The notes: generated from the letters alone by a model not told the origin. 7,169 nt of DNA from Melioribacteraceae bacterium (GCA_026983755.1 JALSTL010000195.1:1-7169); one strand, 5' to 3'; numbered from the stretch's first letter, positions 1 through 6,150 are shown. Numbers and translations: made by a program.

Positions 1-971
1 TATTTACTTTTAATCTTTTGGCAATGATGGATCCTACTAATTATACAACCAATGGAATTTTATCTCCGCTTAATCCTAATAATTACAGATTTATTGCATA
101 CATTGCATTGTTTGCCGGATTTGCAATTAAAATACCTATGTTTCCTTTTCATACTTGGTTACCGGATGCTCACGTTGAAGCTCCTACGCCTATTAGTGTT
201 ATTCTTGCCGGTGTACTAATTAAAATGGGAACTTACGGTATCTTAAGAATAAGCTATCCTATATTTCCCAAAATTACTTTAGACCTTGCATATTATATCG
301 GGTTATTCGGTGTTATAAATATCATCTATGGCGGTCTTGTGGCATTAGCTCAAAAAGATTTCAAAAAATTAATTGCATATTCATCGGTTTCTCACATGGG
401 GTATGTTTTACTTGGAATGGCTTCAATGTCCACCGTGGGAATGAATGGTGCAATATTTCAAATGTTTAATCACGGTACAATAACGGCAATGCTCTTTTTA
501 ATAGTTGGTGTAATTTATGATAGAGCACATACAAGAGAAATAAGTGTTTTTGGTGGTTTGGCAAATAAAATGCCTATTTATACCGGATTTGTAACAGTTG
601 CATTTTTTGCTGCTATCGGATTGCCCAGTTTAAGCGGCTTTGTCTCCGAAGCTTTGGTATTCGTTGGTGCATTCGGTTCGGAAACAACAAGAGTTTTAAC
701 TATGTTCGGAACTCTTGGCATTCTTATCGGTGCCGCATATATGCTTTGGACATTACAAAGGATTTTCTTTGGTGAATTTAATAAAAAATGGGATGATGTT
801 CTAACGGATTTGGATTTAAGAGAATACGCCATGCTTATTCCTCTTGCTATTATTGTTATTTTCTTAGGAATTTATCCTTCTGCAATGTTGAATATTCTTA
901 ATACATCCGTTAATACTTTGGTAAAATTTTTACATAGCGGCGCTGTTACAATTACAAAAATGAGTTTATAA
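1..971 (+). CDS. nuoM: NADH-quinone oxidoreductase subunit M (complex I), 3' part
   Basis: This is an antiporter-like membrane subunit of complex I, which couples quinone reduction to proton pumping across the inner membrane. The frame is open at the left edge (first full codon at position 3), so the N-terminal third lies outside the window and about 322 residues of a usual ~500 remain. The TTG at 18 is internal and not the start. Visible signatures are FPFHTWLPDAHVEAPTP and the segment KDFKKLIAYSSVSHMGY. Counting from that TTG codon, Lys38, Lys69 and Glu211 have the same relative spacing as E. coli NuoM Lys234, Lys265 and Glu407, so the proton-channel residues are kept. Most of the protein is hydrophobic helix. 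nuoN follows after 60 bp, the usual M-N order. The identification is secure. Confidence 0.96.
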   Translation, partial: FTFNLLAMMDPTNYTTNGILSPLNPNNYRFIAYIALFAGFAIKIPMFPFHTWLPDAHVEAPTPISVILAGVLIKMGTYGILRISYPIFPKITLDLAYYIGLFGVINIIYGGLVALAQKDFKKLIAYSSVSHMGYVLLGMASMSTVGMNGAIFQMFNHGTITAMLFLIVGVIYDRAHTREISVFGGLANKMPIYTGFVTVAFFAAIGLPSLSGFVSEALVFVGAFGSETTRVLTMFGTLGILIGAAYMLWTLQRIFFGEFNKKWDDVLTDLDLREYAMLIPLAIIVIFLGIYPSAMLNILNTSVNTLVKFLHSGAVTITKMSL

Positions 972-1031
972 AATTGAAAATAATTAATGCAACTTAAAGT
1001 TGTTAATTAAAAGTTTTAATAATAATACGAT

Positions 1032-2540
1032 ATGCTTGAAAATTTAATAACAAATGCTAACTTGATTATACCCGAAATTATTGTTTCGGTTACATTATTA
1101 CTCATTGTATTGTTCGATTTGATTTTTCAAAAAGATAAAACGATAATTCCTTATATAAGTGCTACCGGATTTCTTTTAGCTCTTTTCTTTACAATACGTG
1201 AATTAAATGTAAATTCTTATGCTTTTGCAACTTCAGCAACGTCAAATCGTTACGGTTTAATAGCCATAGATTCTTTCGGTTCCTATTTTAAAATAATCGT
1301 TCTTATAACTTCCGTTTTGATAATTTTCTTTTCAAAAACATCATCCGAAATAAAAAGAATACAAGATAGAAGCGGTGAATTTTACACTCTAATTACTGGA
1401 ATGGTTTTGGGAATGCTTTTTATGGTTTCGGCGGCAGATTTGATTATGATTTATCTTTCCATTGAATTACTCTCTTTATCTTCTTACGTTTTGGCCGGAT
1501 TTACAAAATTAAAAACCAGAAACAGCGAAGCTTCTTTAAAATATTTAATTTACGGAGCGGTTTCTTCGGGATTAATGTTATTCGGTATTTCCTTATTATA
1601 CGGAATGTCAGGTAATACCGGTTTGATTTTTATTAATACTTTTTTAAGAAATAGTAGTGTAAATATTCTAACCTACTCATTTTCATTGATACTAATTTTT
1701 GTAGGTATCGGATTTAAACTATCCGCAGTTCCTTTTCATTTTTGGACACCGGACGTTTACGAAGGAGCCCCTATTTCCATTACCGCTTTTCTTTCCGTTG
1801 CAAGTAAAGCGGCTGGTTTTGCCGTTTTAATCCGATTACTGAAAACTACTTTTATATTGGATATATCCGATACGGGTGCTTGGAATTTAATTAACTTTTT
1901 TGATTGGCGTACATTTTTAATTGTTATTTCAATTTTAACAATGACACTTGGTAATTTTGTAGCTCTTTGGCAAAACAATTTAAAACGTATGCTCGCCTAT
2001 TCCAGCATTGCACATGCCGGTTATATGTTGCTTGCGGTTGCCACATTATCCAATCAAGGTATTCTTGCTACAATGATTCACTTTTTAGTTTATATGCTGA
2101 TGAATATAGGTGCTTTTTATATAGTAATGTTAATTGCAAATAAAACCGGCTCTGAAGATATTAACGATTATAATCGTTTGGGTTATGCTTCGCCGTTTTT
2201 AGGAGTTGCCTTATCCATCTTTTTGATTTCACTTACCGGATTACCACCTTTGGCAGGATTTATTTCAAAACTATATATTTTCTTGGCTGTTATTGATGCA
2301 AAACTTATTACCGTTGCCGTAATTGCGGTAATTAACAGTGTTGTTTCTTTGTATTATTATATACGTGTTTTAAAACACATGTTTTTAAGCAAAGCAAAAA
2401 CCGAACCGGAACATTTGAAATTAAGCTTAAACGAAATTATTTTTATTTTGATTCTTTTAATACCTACATTATTATTCGGTTTATACTTTACCCCAATGGT
2501 TGAATTTGCCAAAAGCAGTCTTTCCATATTAGGATATTAA
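1032..2540 (+). CDS. nuoN: NADH-quinone oxidoreductase subunit N (complex I)
   Basis: This is a complete antiporter-like membrane subunit of complex I with 502 residues, close to the family's usual ~480-500. It is almost wholly made of hydrophobic helices, from LIIPEIIVSVTLLLIVLFDL near the N-terminus to a last helix around residues 467-485. The conserved ionisable residues are all present: Glu145 in YLSIELLSLSSYVLAGF, Lys229 in GFKLSAVPFHFWTPDVYEGA, Lys259 in SVASKAAGF and Lys413 in GFISKLYIF. These match E. coli NuoN Glu133, Lys217, Lys247 and Lys395 in order and closely in spacing. The motif NNLKRMLAYSSIAHAGYML is typical. The ATG at 1032 was chosen because MLENL leads directly into the first helix; no good Shine-Dalgarno sequence precedes it. 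It sits 60 bp after nuoM and is probably the last gene of the nuo operon, since the next gene is on the other strand. Confidence 0.96.
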   Translation: MLENLITNANLIIPEIIVSVTLLLIVLFDLIFQKDKTIIPYISATGFLLALFFTIRELNVNSYAFATSATSNRYGLIAIDSFGSYFKIIVLITSVLIIFFSKTSSEIKRIQDRSGEFYTLITGMVLGMLFMVSAADLIMIYLSIELLSLSSYVLAGFTKLKTRNSEASLKYLIYGAVSSGLMLFGISLLYGMSGNTGLIFINTFLRNSSVNILTYSFSLILIFVGIGFKLSAVPFHFWTPDVYEGAPISITAFLSVASKAAGFAVLIRLLKTTFILDISDTGAWNLINFFDWRTFLIVISILTMTLGNFVALWQNNLKRMLAYSSIAHAGYMLLAVATLSNQGILATMIHFLVYMLMNIGAFYIVMLIANKTGSEDINDYNRLGYASPFLGVALSIFLISLTGLPPLAGFISKLYIFLAVIDAKLITVAVIAVINSVVSLYYYIRVLKHMFLSKAKTEPEHLKLSLNEIIFILILLIPTLLFGLYFTPMVEFAKSSLSILGY

Positions 2541-2648
2541 CAATCAACTTTTTATTTAATAAATTTATAATTAATTCATATAGAAAATCGGAAATGTATC
2601 ATTAATAATGCTTTTAATTTAAATAGTATAATTTTAATGTTTATAAAC

Positions 2649-4094
2649 TTAAAAATATAATGAATTACTAATAAGGGTAAGATTACGGGAATACTTTTTA
2701 TCAAAAATTATTTTATTTGATTTTAGATGTTTGGTTTCCGAATTATACTTTTCTATAAAATTTTGTATATAGGTAATACTGTTATTTCGTTTGTTAAATT
2801 CTTTTAATTGTTTACTAATTTCAACAGCATTTTTTTTATAAGATTCATCATTTAATATTTTTCTAAACTTCGCAACAAATTCAGCTTTATCAACGGTTTT
2901 GGTTTTCAAAAACTTTCTTTTTACAGGTAAAACAAATTCACCCGTTCCTAATTTTGCAATTCTTCTGGCATTACTTTCCCTTTCGGAAAAAGTGGGAACT
3001 ATCAAAGAAGGTGTGCCCGTTAACAATGCGGTTTGGCAAGAACCGTAACCACCATGATGAATCATTATATCGGATTTTTTAGCCATAAGCAAACCGTCCA
3101 CAAAATCAAAATAAAAAATATTGTGAGGCAGAGGCAAATACTTTTTGGGAATAGAATGAAATCCGGTAGTTAATACAATATTTATATTTTCCTTCGATAA
3201 AGTTCCAATACAAATATCCAATAAAATTTCAGAATCAAAATCAGTTTTAATTCCTGCATAACGAGGATTACCGGAATAAAGCCAAACAATAGGTTTTGCA
3301 TCTCCCAAATTTTCAATTTCTTTCGGTAATTTTGCATTTTCTTTTTGATAAACCAAAAAACCGATATGCTTTAATTTTAAACTGTTTTCGTCTTCATTTT
3401 TTGCTGGCATTCCCAATGTTAAAGTTAAATCGCCAATTGTTAAGTCTTCCAATTTGGAAATTATGTTTAGATTGTAATACTGTAAAACGGAATTAACTTT
3501 TTGAACAACTTTTATGAATTTGGGAGGAGTTTTTTTCCACCACATAAATCCATTGGCATAAGGATGAACATCAAATTGATTTATGGTTATTAAAGGAATG
3601 TTAAGAGTTTTTGCAGCTATAACCGCATACGGATTCCAAAAATCAATTACAAACTCTGCATTACTTTTTTTAATCACTTTCATATAACTTTCGGATTTGT
3701 ACAATATATAGTTCCTGTTATGCATTCCGTTTATCACAAAAAAATGCTCCATGTTAAAAACTTCGGCCGTAGGTTTTACAAATCCTATAGGTAAAGATTT
3801 AATAAGCATGGTAATATTTTGAAAAAATATTTTAAATAGTTTTTTATATTTTTTTTTCTTTAATAATTCCTTAATTCCACCTTCGGTTTTAATTTTAAAA
3901 AACAAATTATCCAATGGTGTTCTAATCGGAATATTCTGAAAATTTTCTTTCTTAACTAACTTTGAAGGAACTTTGCTACAAACGGTAAAGTAAACAGTAT
4001 GACCGACGTTACGCAGAGCTTGTGCTACTGGAAGTGCACGGGTTATAAGACCCAAATCATTTGAAGGTAAAAGCGTAATTAAAATTCTACTCAT
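2649..4094 (-). CDS. GT-B fold glycosyltransferase, UGT/MGT (GT1-like) family
   Basis: The product (481 residues) probably transfers a sugar from a nucleotide-activated donor to a lipid or small molecule; donor and acceptor cannot be read from the sequence. The N-terminal domain opens with a Rossmann strand and loop, MSRILITLLPSNDLGLITRALPVAQALRNVGHTVYF. The C-terminal donor-binding domain (from about residue 265) has WLYSGNPRYAG and the family signature around residues 342-391: IMIHHGGYGSCQTALLTGTP, then ERESNARRIAKLGTG. His346-His347-Gly348-Gly349 match the usual HxGG element. The common DQ pair before the NA is replaced by Glu371-Arg372. A lysine-rich stretch (8 Lys in residues 75-88) could help bind a membrane surface. 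There is no signal peptide or membrane helix, so it is probably cytoplasmic or peripheral. It is longer than many bacterial MGTs (~380-430). It stands alone, convergent with nuoN and divergent from the Rrf2 gene, and has no visible link to either. Confidence 0.85.
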   Translation of the reverse strand: MSRILITLLPSNDLGLITRALPVAQALRNVGHTVYFTVCSKVPSKLVKKENFQNIPIRTPLDNLFFKIKTEGGIKELLKKKKYKKLFKIFFQNITMLIKSLPIGFVKPTAEVFNMEHFFVINGMHNRNYILYKSESYMKVIKKSNAEFVIDFWNPYAVIAAKTLNIPLITINQFDVHPYANGFMWWKKTPPKFIKVVQKVNSVLQYYNLNIISKLEDLTIGDLTLTLGMPAKNEDENSLKLKHIGFLVYQKENAKLPKEIENLGDAKPIVWLYSGNPRYAGIKTDFDSEILLDICIGTLSKENINIVLTTGFHSIPKKYLPLPHNIFYFDFVDGLLMAKKSDIMIHHGGYGSCQTALLTGTPSLIVPTFSERESNARRIAKLGTGEFVLPVKRKFLKTKTVDKAEFVAKFRKILNDESYKKNAVEISKQLKEFNKRNNSITYIQNFIEKYNSETKHLKSNKIIFDKKYSRNLTLISNSLYF

Positions 4095-4117
4095 TTTCCC
4101 ATTTATTATATTAATAT

Positions 4118-4148
4118 TAAAATTATAAATAACTTGACATTTTTCAAA
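4118..4148 (-). promoter_or_regulatory. Candidate Bacteroidota-type promoter of the glycosyltransferase gene
   Basis: Read on the minus strand, TTTG (4148-4145) is followed by 19 bases and then TAATTTTA (4125-4118). This fits the Bacteroidota pattern TTTG-N19/20-TAnnTTTG except for the last base. It lies about 24 bp upstream of the start codon at 4094. Matches like this arise easily in DNA this AT-rich, so the call is weak. Confidence 0.3.
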
Positions 4149-4197
4149 ACCATTTAAATTTTAACTTATTTTTTTAAATAAATACTTATGAAATAAA

Positions 4198-4229
4198 TTT
4201 GATAGTAATATTTTAATTTTATATTTTTA
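4198..4229 (+). promoter_or_regulatory. Candidate Bacteroidota-type promoter of the Rrf2 gene
   Basis: TTTG (4198-4201), a 20-base spacer and TATTTTTA (4222-4229) fit the Bacteroidota pattern TTTG-N19/20-TAnnTTTG except for the last base. Transcription would start at about 4235, inside the inverted repeat at 4231-4251, which is where a repressor site is expected. The match is unremarkable in such AT-rich sequence, but its position relative to the dyad adds some weight. Confidence 0.35.
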
Positions 4230-4230
4230 T

Positions 4231-4251
4231 ATACGATAAAATTACTCGTAT
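4231..4251. promoter_or_regulatory. Inverted repeat, candidate Rrf2 operator
   Basis: ATACGA (4231-4236) and TCGTAT (4246-4251) form a perfect 6+6 bp dyad with a 9-bp spacer. The spacer itself continues the symmetry with AA/TT at 4239-4240 and 4242-4243 around a central A at 4241. The dyad ends 4 bp before the ATG at 4256 and follows the candidate promoter directly. C and G are rare in this intergenic region, yet each arm holds one CG. Rrf2-family dimers bind dyads, often in their own promoter, so autoregulation is the likely role. The sequence does not obviously match the IscR or NsrR consensus. Confidence 0.5.
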
Positions 4252-4255
4252 TTAT

Positions 4256-4666
4256 ATGTTAAAATTATCAAAATCCGTTGAGTACTCTTTATTGGCATTA
4301 CTTTACATTTCCGAGCAGAATAATAATTCATTGCTCAGCAGTAAATTGATATCGGAAAAATTGGATATTCCCTATGAACTGCTTTCCAAACTATTACAAA
4401 AAATGGTTAAAAAGGAAATCATAAAATCCGAACAAGGAAAGTATGGCGGTTACAGGTTATTGATACCGTTAAAAAAATTAACTATTTCCGATATAATTAC
4501 TGCAATTGACGAAAACATTCAAATTGCCGATTGTACTTTTCCGGAAGCAACAAAAAAAAATTGCAATAAAATTGATAGTTGTAAAATCAAAACCCCGTTT
4601 AATATTATACAGAATAAAATAATTGGTATATTTGAATCCGTAACTTTAGAACAATTATCAAAATGA
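4256..4666 (+). CDS. Rrf2-family transcriptional regulator with three C-terminal cysteines
   Basis: This is a small dimeric DNA-binding regulator (136 residues; family usually 130-165). Residues 1-70 form the Rrf2 winged helix: MLKLSKSVEYSLLALLYIS, a recognition region around LISEKLDIPYELLSKLLQKM (31-50), and the wing GKYGGYRLLIP (61-71). A linker helix near LTISDIITAID (75-85) leads to a cysteine region with Cys93, Cys103 and Cys109. In IscR, NsrR and RsrR-type members the equivalent region binds an Fe-S cluster, so sensing of iron-sulfur status, oxygen or NO is plausible. The first gap (nine residues) is longer than the five seen in IscR and NsrR. The ATG at 4256 gives the canonical N-terminus; only a weak ribosome site precedes it. 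It is followed after 15 bp by the 97-aa gene and then by an IscA-like gene, so it probably regulates this unit. Which Rrf2 subgroup it belongs to is not clear, so no symbol is given. Confidence 0.9.
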   Translation: MLKLSKSVEYSLLALLYISEQNNNSLLSSKLISEKLDIPYELLSKLLQKMVKKEIIKSEQGKYGGYRLLIPLKKLTISDIITAIDENIQIADCTFPEATKKNCNKIDSCKIKTPFNIIQNKIIGIFESVTLEQLSK

Positions 4667-4681
4667 ATAAGAGAAAATATT

Positions 4682-4975
4682 ATGAACTATTTACAACATT
4701 TAAAAGAAAATGAAAGGATATTTTTTAATTTTATGAAAAGAAACTATCCTCTTTACGAACAATCAAATTTGTTTTTACGGGATATGCAATATGCAATTAT
4801 GTCTTATTTTGAATTGAAAGAAAAACCCCTTAAATATGAAATGGCAGAAGAAATTGCAAAAGAGTTTATTAAAAGTCTGGTTAAAAAAAACAAACTGCTG
4901 GAGTTAAACAATAAAACTTGGAAAGTTAATTTTATAATTGAAAGTAACAAACATAATAATACCGAAGTTGCTTAA
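4682..4975 (+). CDS. Conserved-context hypothetical protein, 97 aa
   Basis: I do not recognise this family. The protein is small, charged and probably helical: MNYLQHLKENERIFFNFMKRNYPLYEQ, then a helix with YAIMSYFELKE (37-47), a lysine/glutamate-rich helix around residues 52-74, and a short end KTWKVNFIIES that looks like a beta strand. It has no cysteine, no membrane segment and no signal peptide. Its placement supports that it is real: it starts 15 bp after the Rrf2 gene, and its TAA stop lies inside the strong Shine-Dalgarno sequence of the IscA-like gene, which implies co-transcription and coupled translation. Its own ribosome site is weak (AAGAG at 4669-4673). A role as a partner of the regulator or of the A-type protein is only a guess from position. 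Confidence 0.75.
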   Translation: MNYLQHLKENERIFFNFMKRNYPLYEQSNLFLRDMQYAIMSYFELKEKPLKYEMAEEIAKEFIKSLVKKNKLLELNNKTWKVNFIIESNKHNNTEVA

Positions 4976-4979
4976 GGAG
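4974..4979 (+). promoter_or_regulatory. Strong ribosome binding site overlapping the preceding stop codon
   Basis: AAGGAG lies 5 bases before the ATG at 4985, and its first two bases are the end of the TAA stop of the 97-aa gene. This fixes the start of the IscA-like gene and suggests translational coupling. It stands out because most genes here have poor Shine-Dalgarno sequences. Confidence 0.8.
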
Positions 4980-4984
4980 AGCAA

Positions 4985-5335
4985 ATGGATAAAAATACGG
5001 AGCAAACAACCGAACTAATATTAACGGAACGTGCAAAAATTTATATAAAAGAATTAATGGAAGAAAATAACATACCGATAAATGAATATTTTTTAAGAAT
5101 TAATGTACGTAATTCCGGACGTTCCGGTTTCACGTATCAACTCGGTTTTGATAAAGAATTTGATAGCAGCGATACTATATTTGAATATGGTGAAATTAAA
5201 ATATTAGTTGATGGTAAAAGTTTATTCTACCTAATTGGAACCGAACTGGATTATAAAAACGATTCTACCGGTAGAGGCTTTGTTTTCAATAATCCAAACG
5301 AAAATTCGGCACCATCTTGCGGATGCGGTGTTTAA
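4985..5335 (+). CDS. IscA/HesB-family A-type Fe-S protein with first conserved Cys replaced by Arg
   Basis: This is a homologue of the A-type carriers IscA, SufA and ErpA, which pass iron-sulfur clusters to apo-proteins in the cytoplasm; 116 residues is normal. The family pattern is clear: LTERAKIYIKELMEEN near the N-terminus, FLRINVRNSG (36-45), GFTYQLGFD (48-56), VDGKSLFYLIGTELDY (75-90), GFVFNNPNENSAPSCGCG (98-115). The C-terminal pair Cys112 and Cys114 is kept. The third expected cysteine, in the usual GCSG motif, is Arg46 (GRSG, codon CGT at 5120-5122). In canonical A-type proteins three cysteines bind the cluster or iron, so cluster binding here may be altered or use another ligand. It follows the 97-aa gene by 9 bp with a strong ribosome site and belongs to the Rrf2 unit. 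No iscS, iscU or suf gene is in the window. Family membership is secure; function as a carrier is uncertain. Confidence 0.88.
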   Translation: MDKNTEQTTELILTERAKIYIKELMEENNIPINEYFLRINVRNSGRSGFTYQLGFDKEFDSSDTIFEYGEIKILVDGKSLFYLIGTELDYKNDSTGRGFVFNNPNENSAPSCGCGV

Positions 5336-5389
5336 TTAAAACTTATTTTTTCATTCATATTTTTTACTTTCAATATAAACTTTTCTTTT

Positions 5390-5408
5390 CATGTTATTTA
5401 CATGTTAT
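5390..5408 (+). repeat. Direct repeat CATGTTAT with 11-bp period upstream of sod
   Basis: CATGTTAT occurs at 5390-5397 and again at 5401-5408, so the copies are about one helical turn apart. The core ATGTTA recurs at 5432-5437 inside the inverted repeat nearer the gene. Same-face direct repeats upstream of a stress gene may bind a regulator, but no known consensus is recognised. Confidence 0.4.
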
Positions 5409-5430
5409 AAACTTTAAATTTAATTTATGG

Positions 5431-5448
5431 AATGTTAATAAAAACATT
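5431..5448. repeat. Inverted repeat AATGTT-N6-AACATT upstream of sod
   Basis: A perfect 6+6 bp dyad with a 6-bp spacer, ending 33 bp before the sod start codon and 19 bp before its ribosome site. It may be an operator or a small hairpin in the leader. It has no T-run or G/C-rich stem that would suit a terminator of the upstream unit. Chance occurrence is possible because the arms are mostly A/T. Confidence 0.35.
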
Positions 5449-5467
5449 TCTTTCCACTTAATAAAAT

Positions 5468-5473
5468 AGGAGA
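5468..5473 (+). promoter_or_regulatory. Ribosome binding site of the superoxide dismutase gene
   Basis: AGGAGA lies 8 bases before the ATG at 5482. It is a clear Shine-Dalgarno sequence and fixes the start of the dismutase, which also begins at the expected distance before its first metal ligand (His28). Confidence 0.75.
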
Positions 5474-5481
5474 ATATTATA

Positions 5482-6090
5482 ATGGATATATTTAAATTAC
5501 CCGATTTGCCTTATGACTATAATGCATTGGAACCATACATTGACGCAAAAACAATGGAAATACATTATACAAAACATCATGGCGGTTATACTGCAAAATT
5601 AAATGCGGCAATTGAAGGAACGAATTTAAGCGAACATTCGATTGAACAAATATTACAAAATGTTTCTCAACATCCCATAGCAGTTAGAAACAACGGGGGC
5701 GGTTATTATAATCATTCGTTGTTTTGGAATATTTTAACACCTAATAGTAAAGGTAAACCTTCGGGTTTATTGGCTGATGCAATCAGTTCAAGTTTCGGTT
5801 CATTTGAGAATTTCAAAGATGAATTTTCCAATGCCGCCGCTACAAGATTTGGTTCCGGTTGGGCTTGGTTAATTGTGACTAACGGGACATTAAAAGTTTG
5901 TTCAACACCGAATCAAGATAATCCCCTTATGGATGTTGCCGATGTTAAAGGTGCTCCGATTCTGGGACTTGATGTTTGGGAGCACGCTTATTATCTTCAT
6001 TACCAAAACAGAAGACCCGATTATATAAATGCCTTTTGGAATATTATAAATTGGGATGAAGTTGAAAAACGGTTTGAGAGTATTAAGTAA
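5482..6090 (+). CDS. sodA: Superoxide dismutase, Fe/Mn family (Mn-type or cambialistic residues)
   Basis: This enzyme converts superoxide to hydrogen peroxide and oxygen in the cytoplasm; there is no signal peptide. The 202 residues are complete for the family. All four metal ligands are present: His28 ([11 protein letters not shown]), His78 (NHSLFWN), Asp164 and His168 ([13 protein letters not shown]). His32 and Tyr36 match the active-site gateway residues. Two features favour manganese or cambialistic use: glycines in [14 protein letters not shown] where iron enzymes carry the active-site Gln, and Gln145 in [10 protein letters not shown], the position of E. coli MnSOD Gln146. Tyr75 stands where MnSODs often have His. 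The gene follows the Rrf2/IscA-like unit after 146 bp, probably with its own promoter in that repeat-bearing leader, and ends before a strong terminator. The symbol reflects the Mn-type residues; true metal use cannot be read from sequence. Confidence 0.95.
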   Translation: MDIFKLPDLPYDYNALEPYIDAKTMEIHYTKHHGGYTAKLNAAIEGTNLSEHSIEQILQNVSQHPIAVRNNGGGYYNHSLFWNILTPNSKGKPSGLLADAISSSFGSFENFKDEFSNAAATRFGSGWAWLIVTNGTLKVCSTPNQDNPLMDVADVKGAPILGLDVWEHAYYLHYQNRRPDYINAFWNIINWDEVEKRFESIK

Positions 6091-6113
6091 TAATACAGAA
6101 TTGTTTAAAAGTA

Positions 6114-6150
6114 AAAAGGTTTAAGTGTGCATGCTTAAACCTTTTGTTTT
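6114..6150. terminator. Bidirectional intrinsic terminator between sod and atpC
   Basis: AAAAGGTTTAAG (6114-6125) and CTTAAACCTTTT (6134-6145) form a perfect 12-bp stem with an 8-base loop. On the plus strand the stem ends in a T-rich run (TTTT, G, TTTT) that suits termination of sod. On the minus strand the stem runs into CTTTTTACTTTT, which suits termination of atpD-atpC. It sits 23 bp after the sod stop and 31 bp beyond the atpC stop, where one hairpin can serve both converging transcripts. Confidence 0.88.

Noticed and set aside
18..20. TTG as the start of nuoM
   Set aside because: The frame continues upstream without a stop to the window edge, and the protein lacks the N-terminal third; the gene is cut by the window.
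578..832. Minus-strand open frame inside nuoM (and similar ones inside nuoN and the glycosyltransferase)
   Set aside because: Shadow frames of well-conserved genes with no start signal or family features.
2632..2654. AT-rich hairpin around the palindrome GTTTATAAAC, overlapping the glycosyltransferase stop, as a terminator between nuoN and the glycosyltransferase
   Set aside because: The stem is almost all A/T with a bulge, and no T-run follows on either strand. The rest of 2541-2648 shows no better candidate, so no terminator is called.
4108..4117. Palindrome ATATTAATAT upstream of the glycosyltransferase
   Set aside because: Made only of A and T in an almost pure A/T region; expected by chance.
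4134..4139. TTGACA as a sigma70 -35 box on the plus strand
   Set aside because: No acceptable TATAAT-like -10 at 16-18 bp, and it is more than 110 bp from the Rrf2 start.
4176..4198. Direct repeat AAATAAAT in the divergent intergenic region
   Set aside because: Low-complexity A/T sequence; no phasing or regulatory context that sets it apart.
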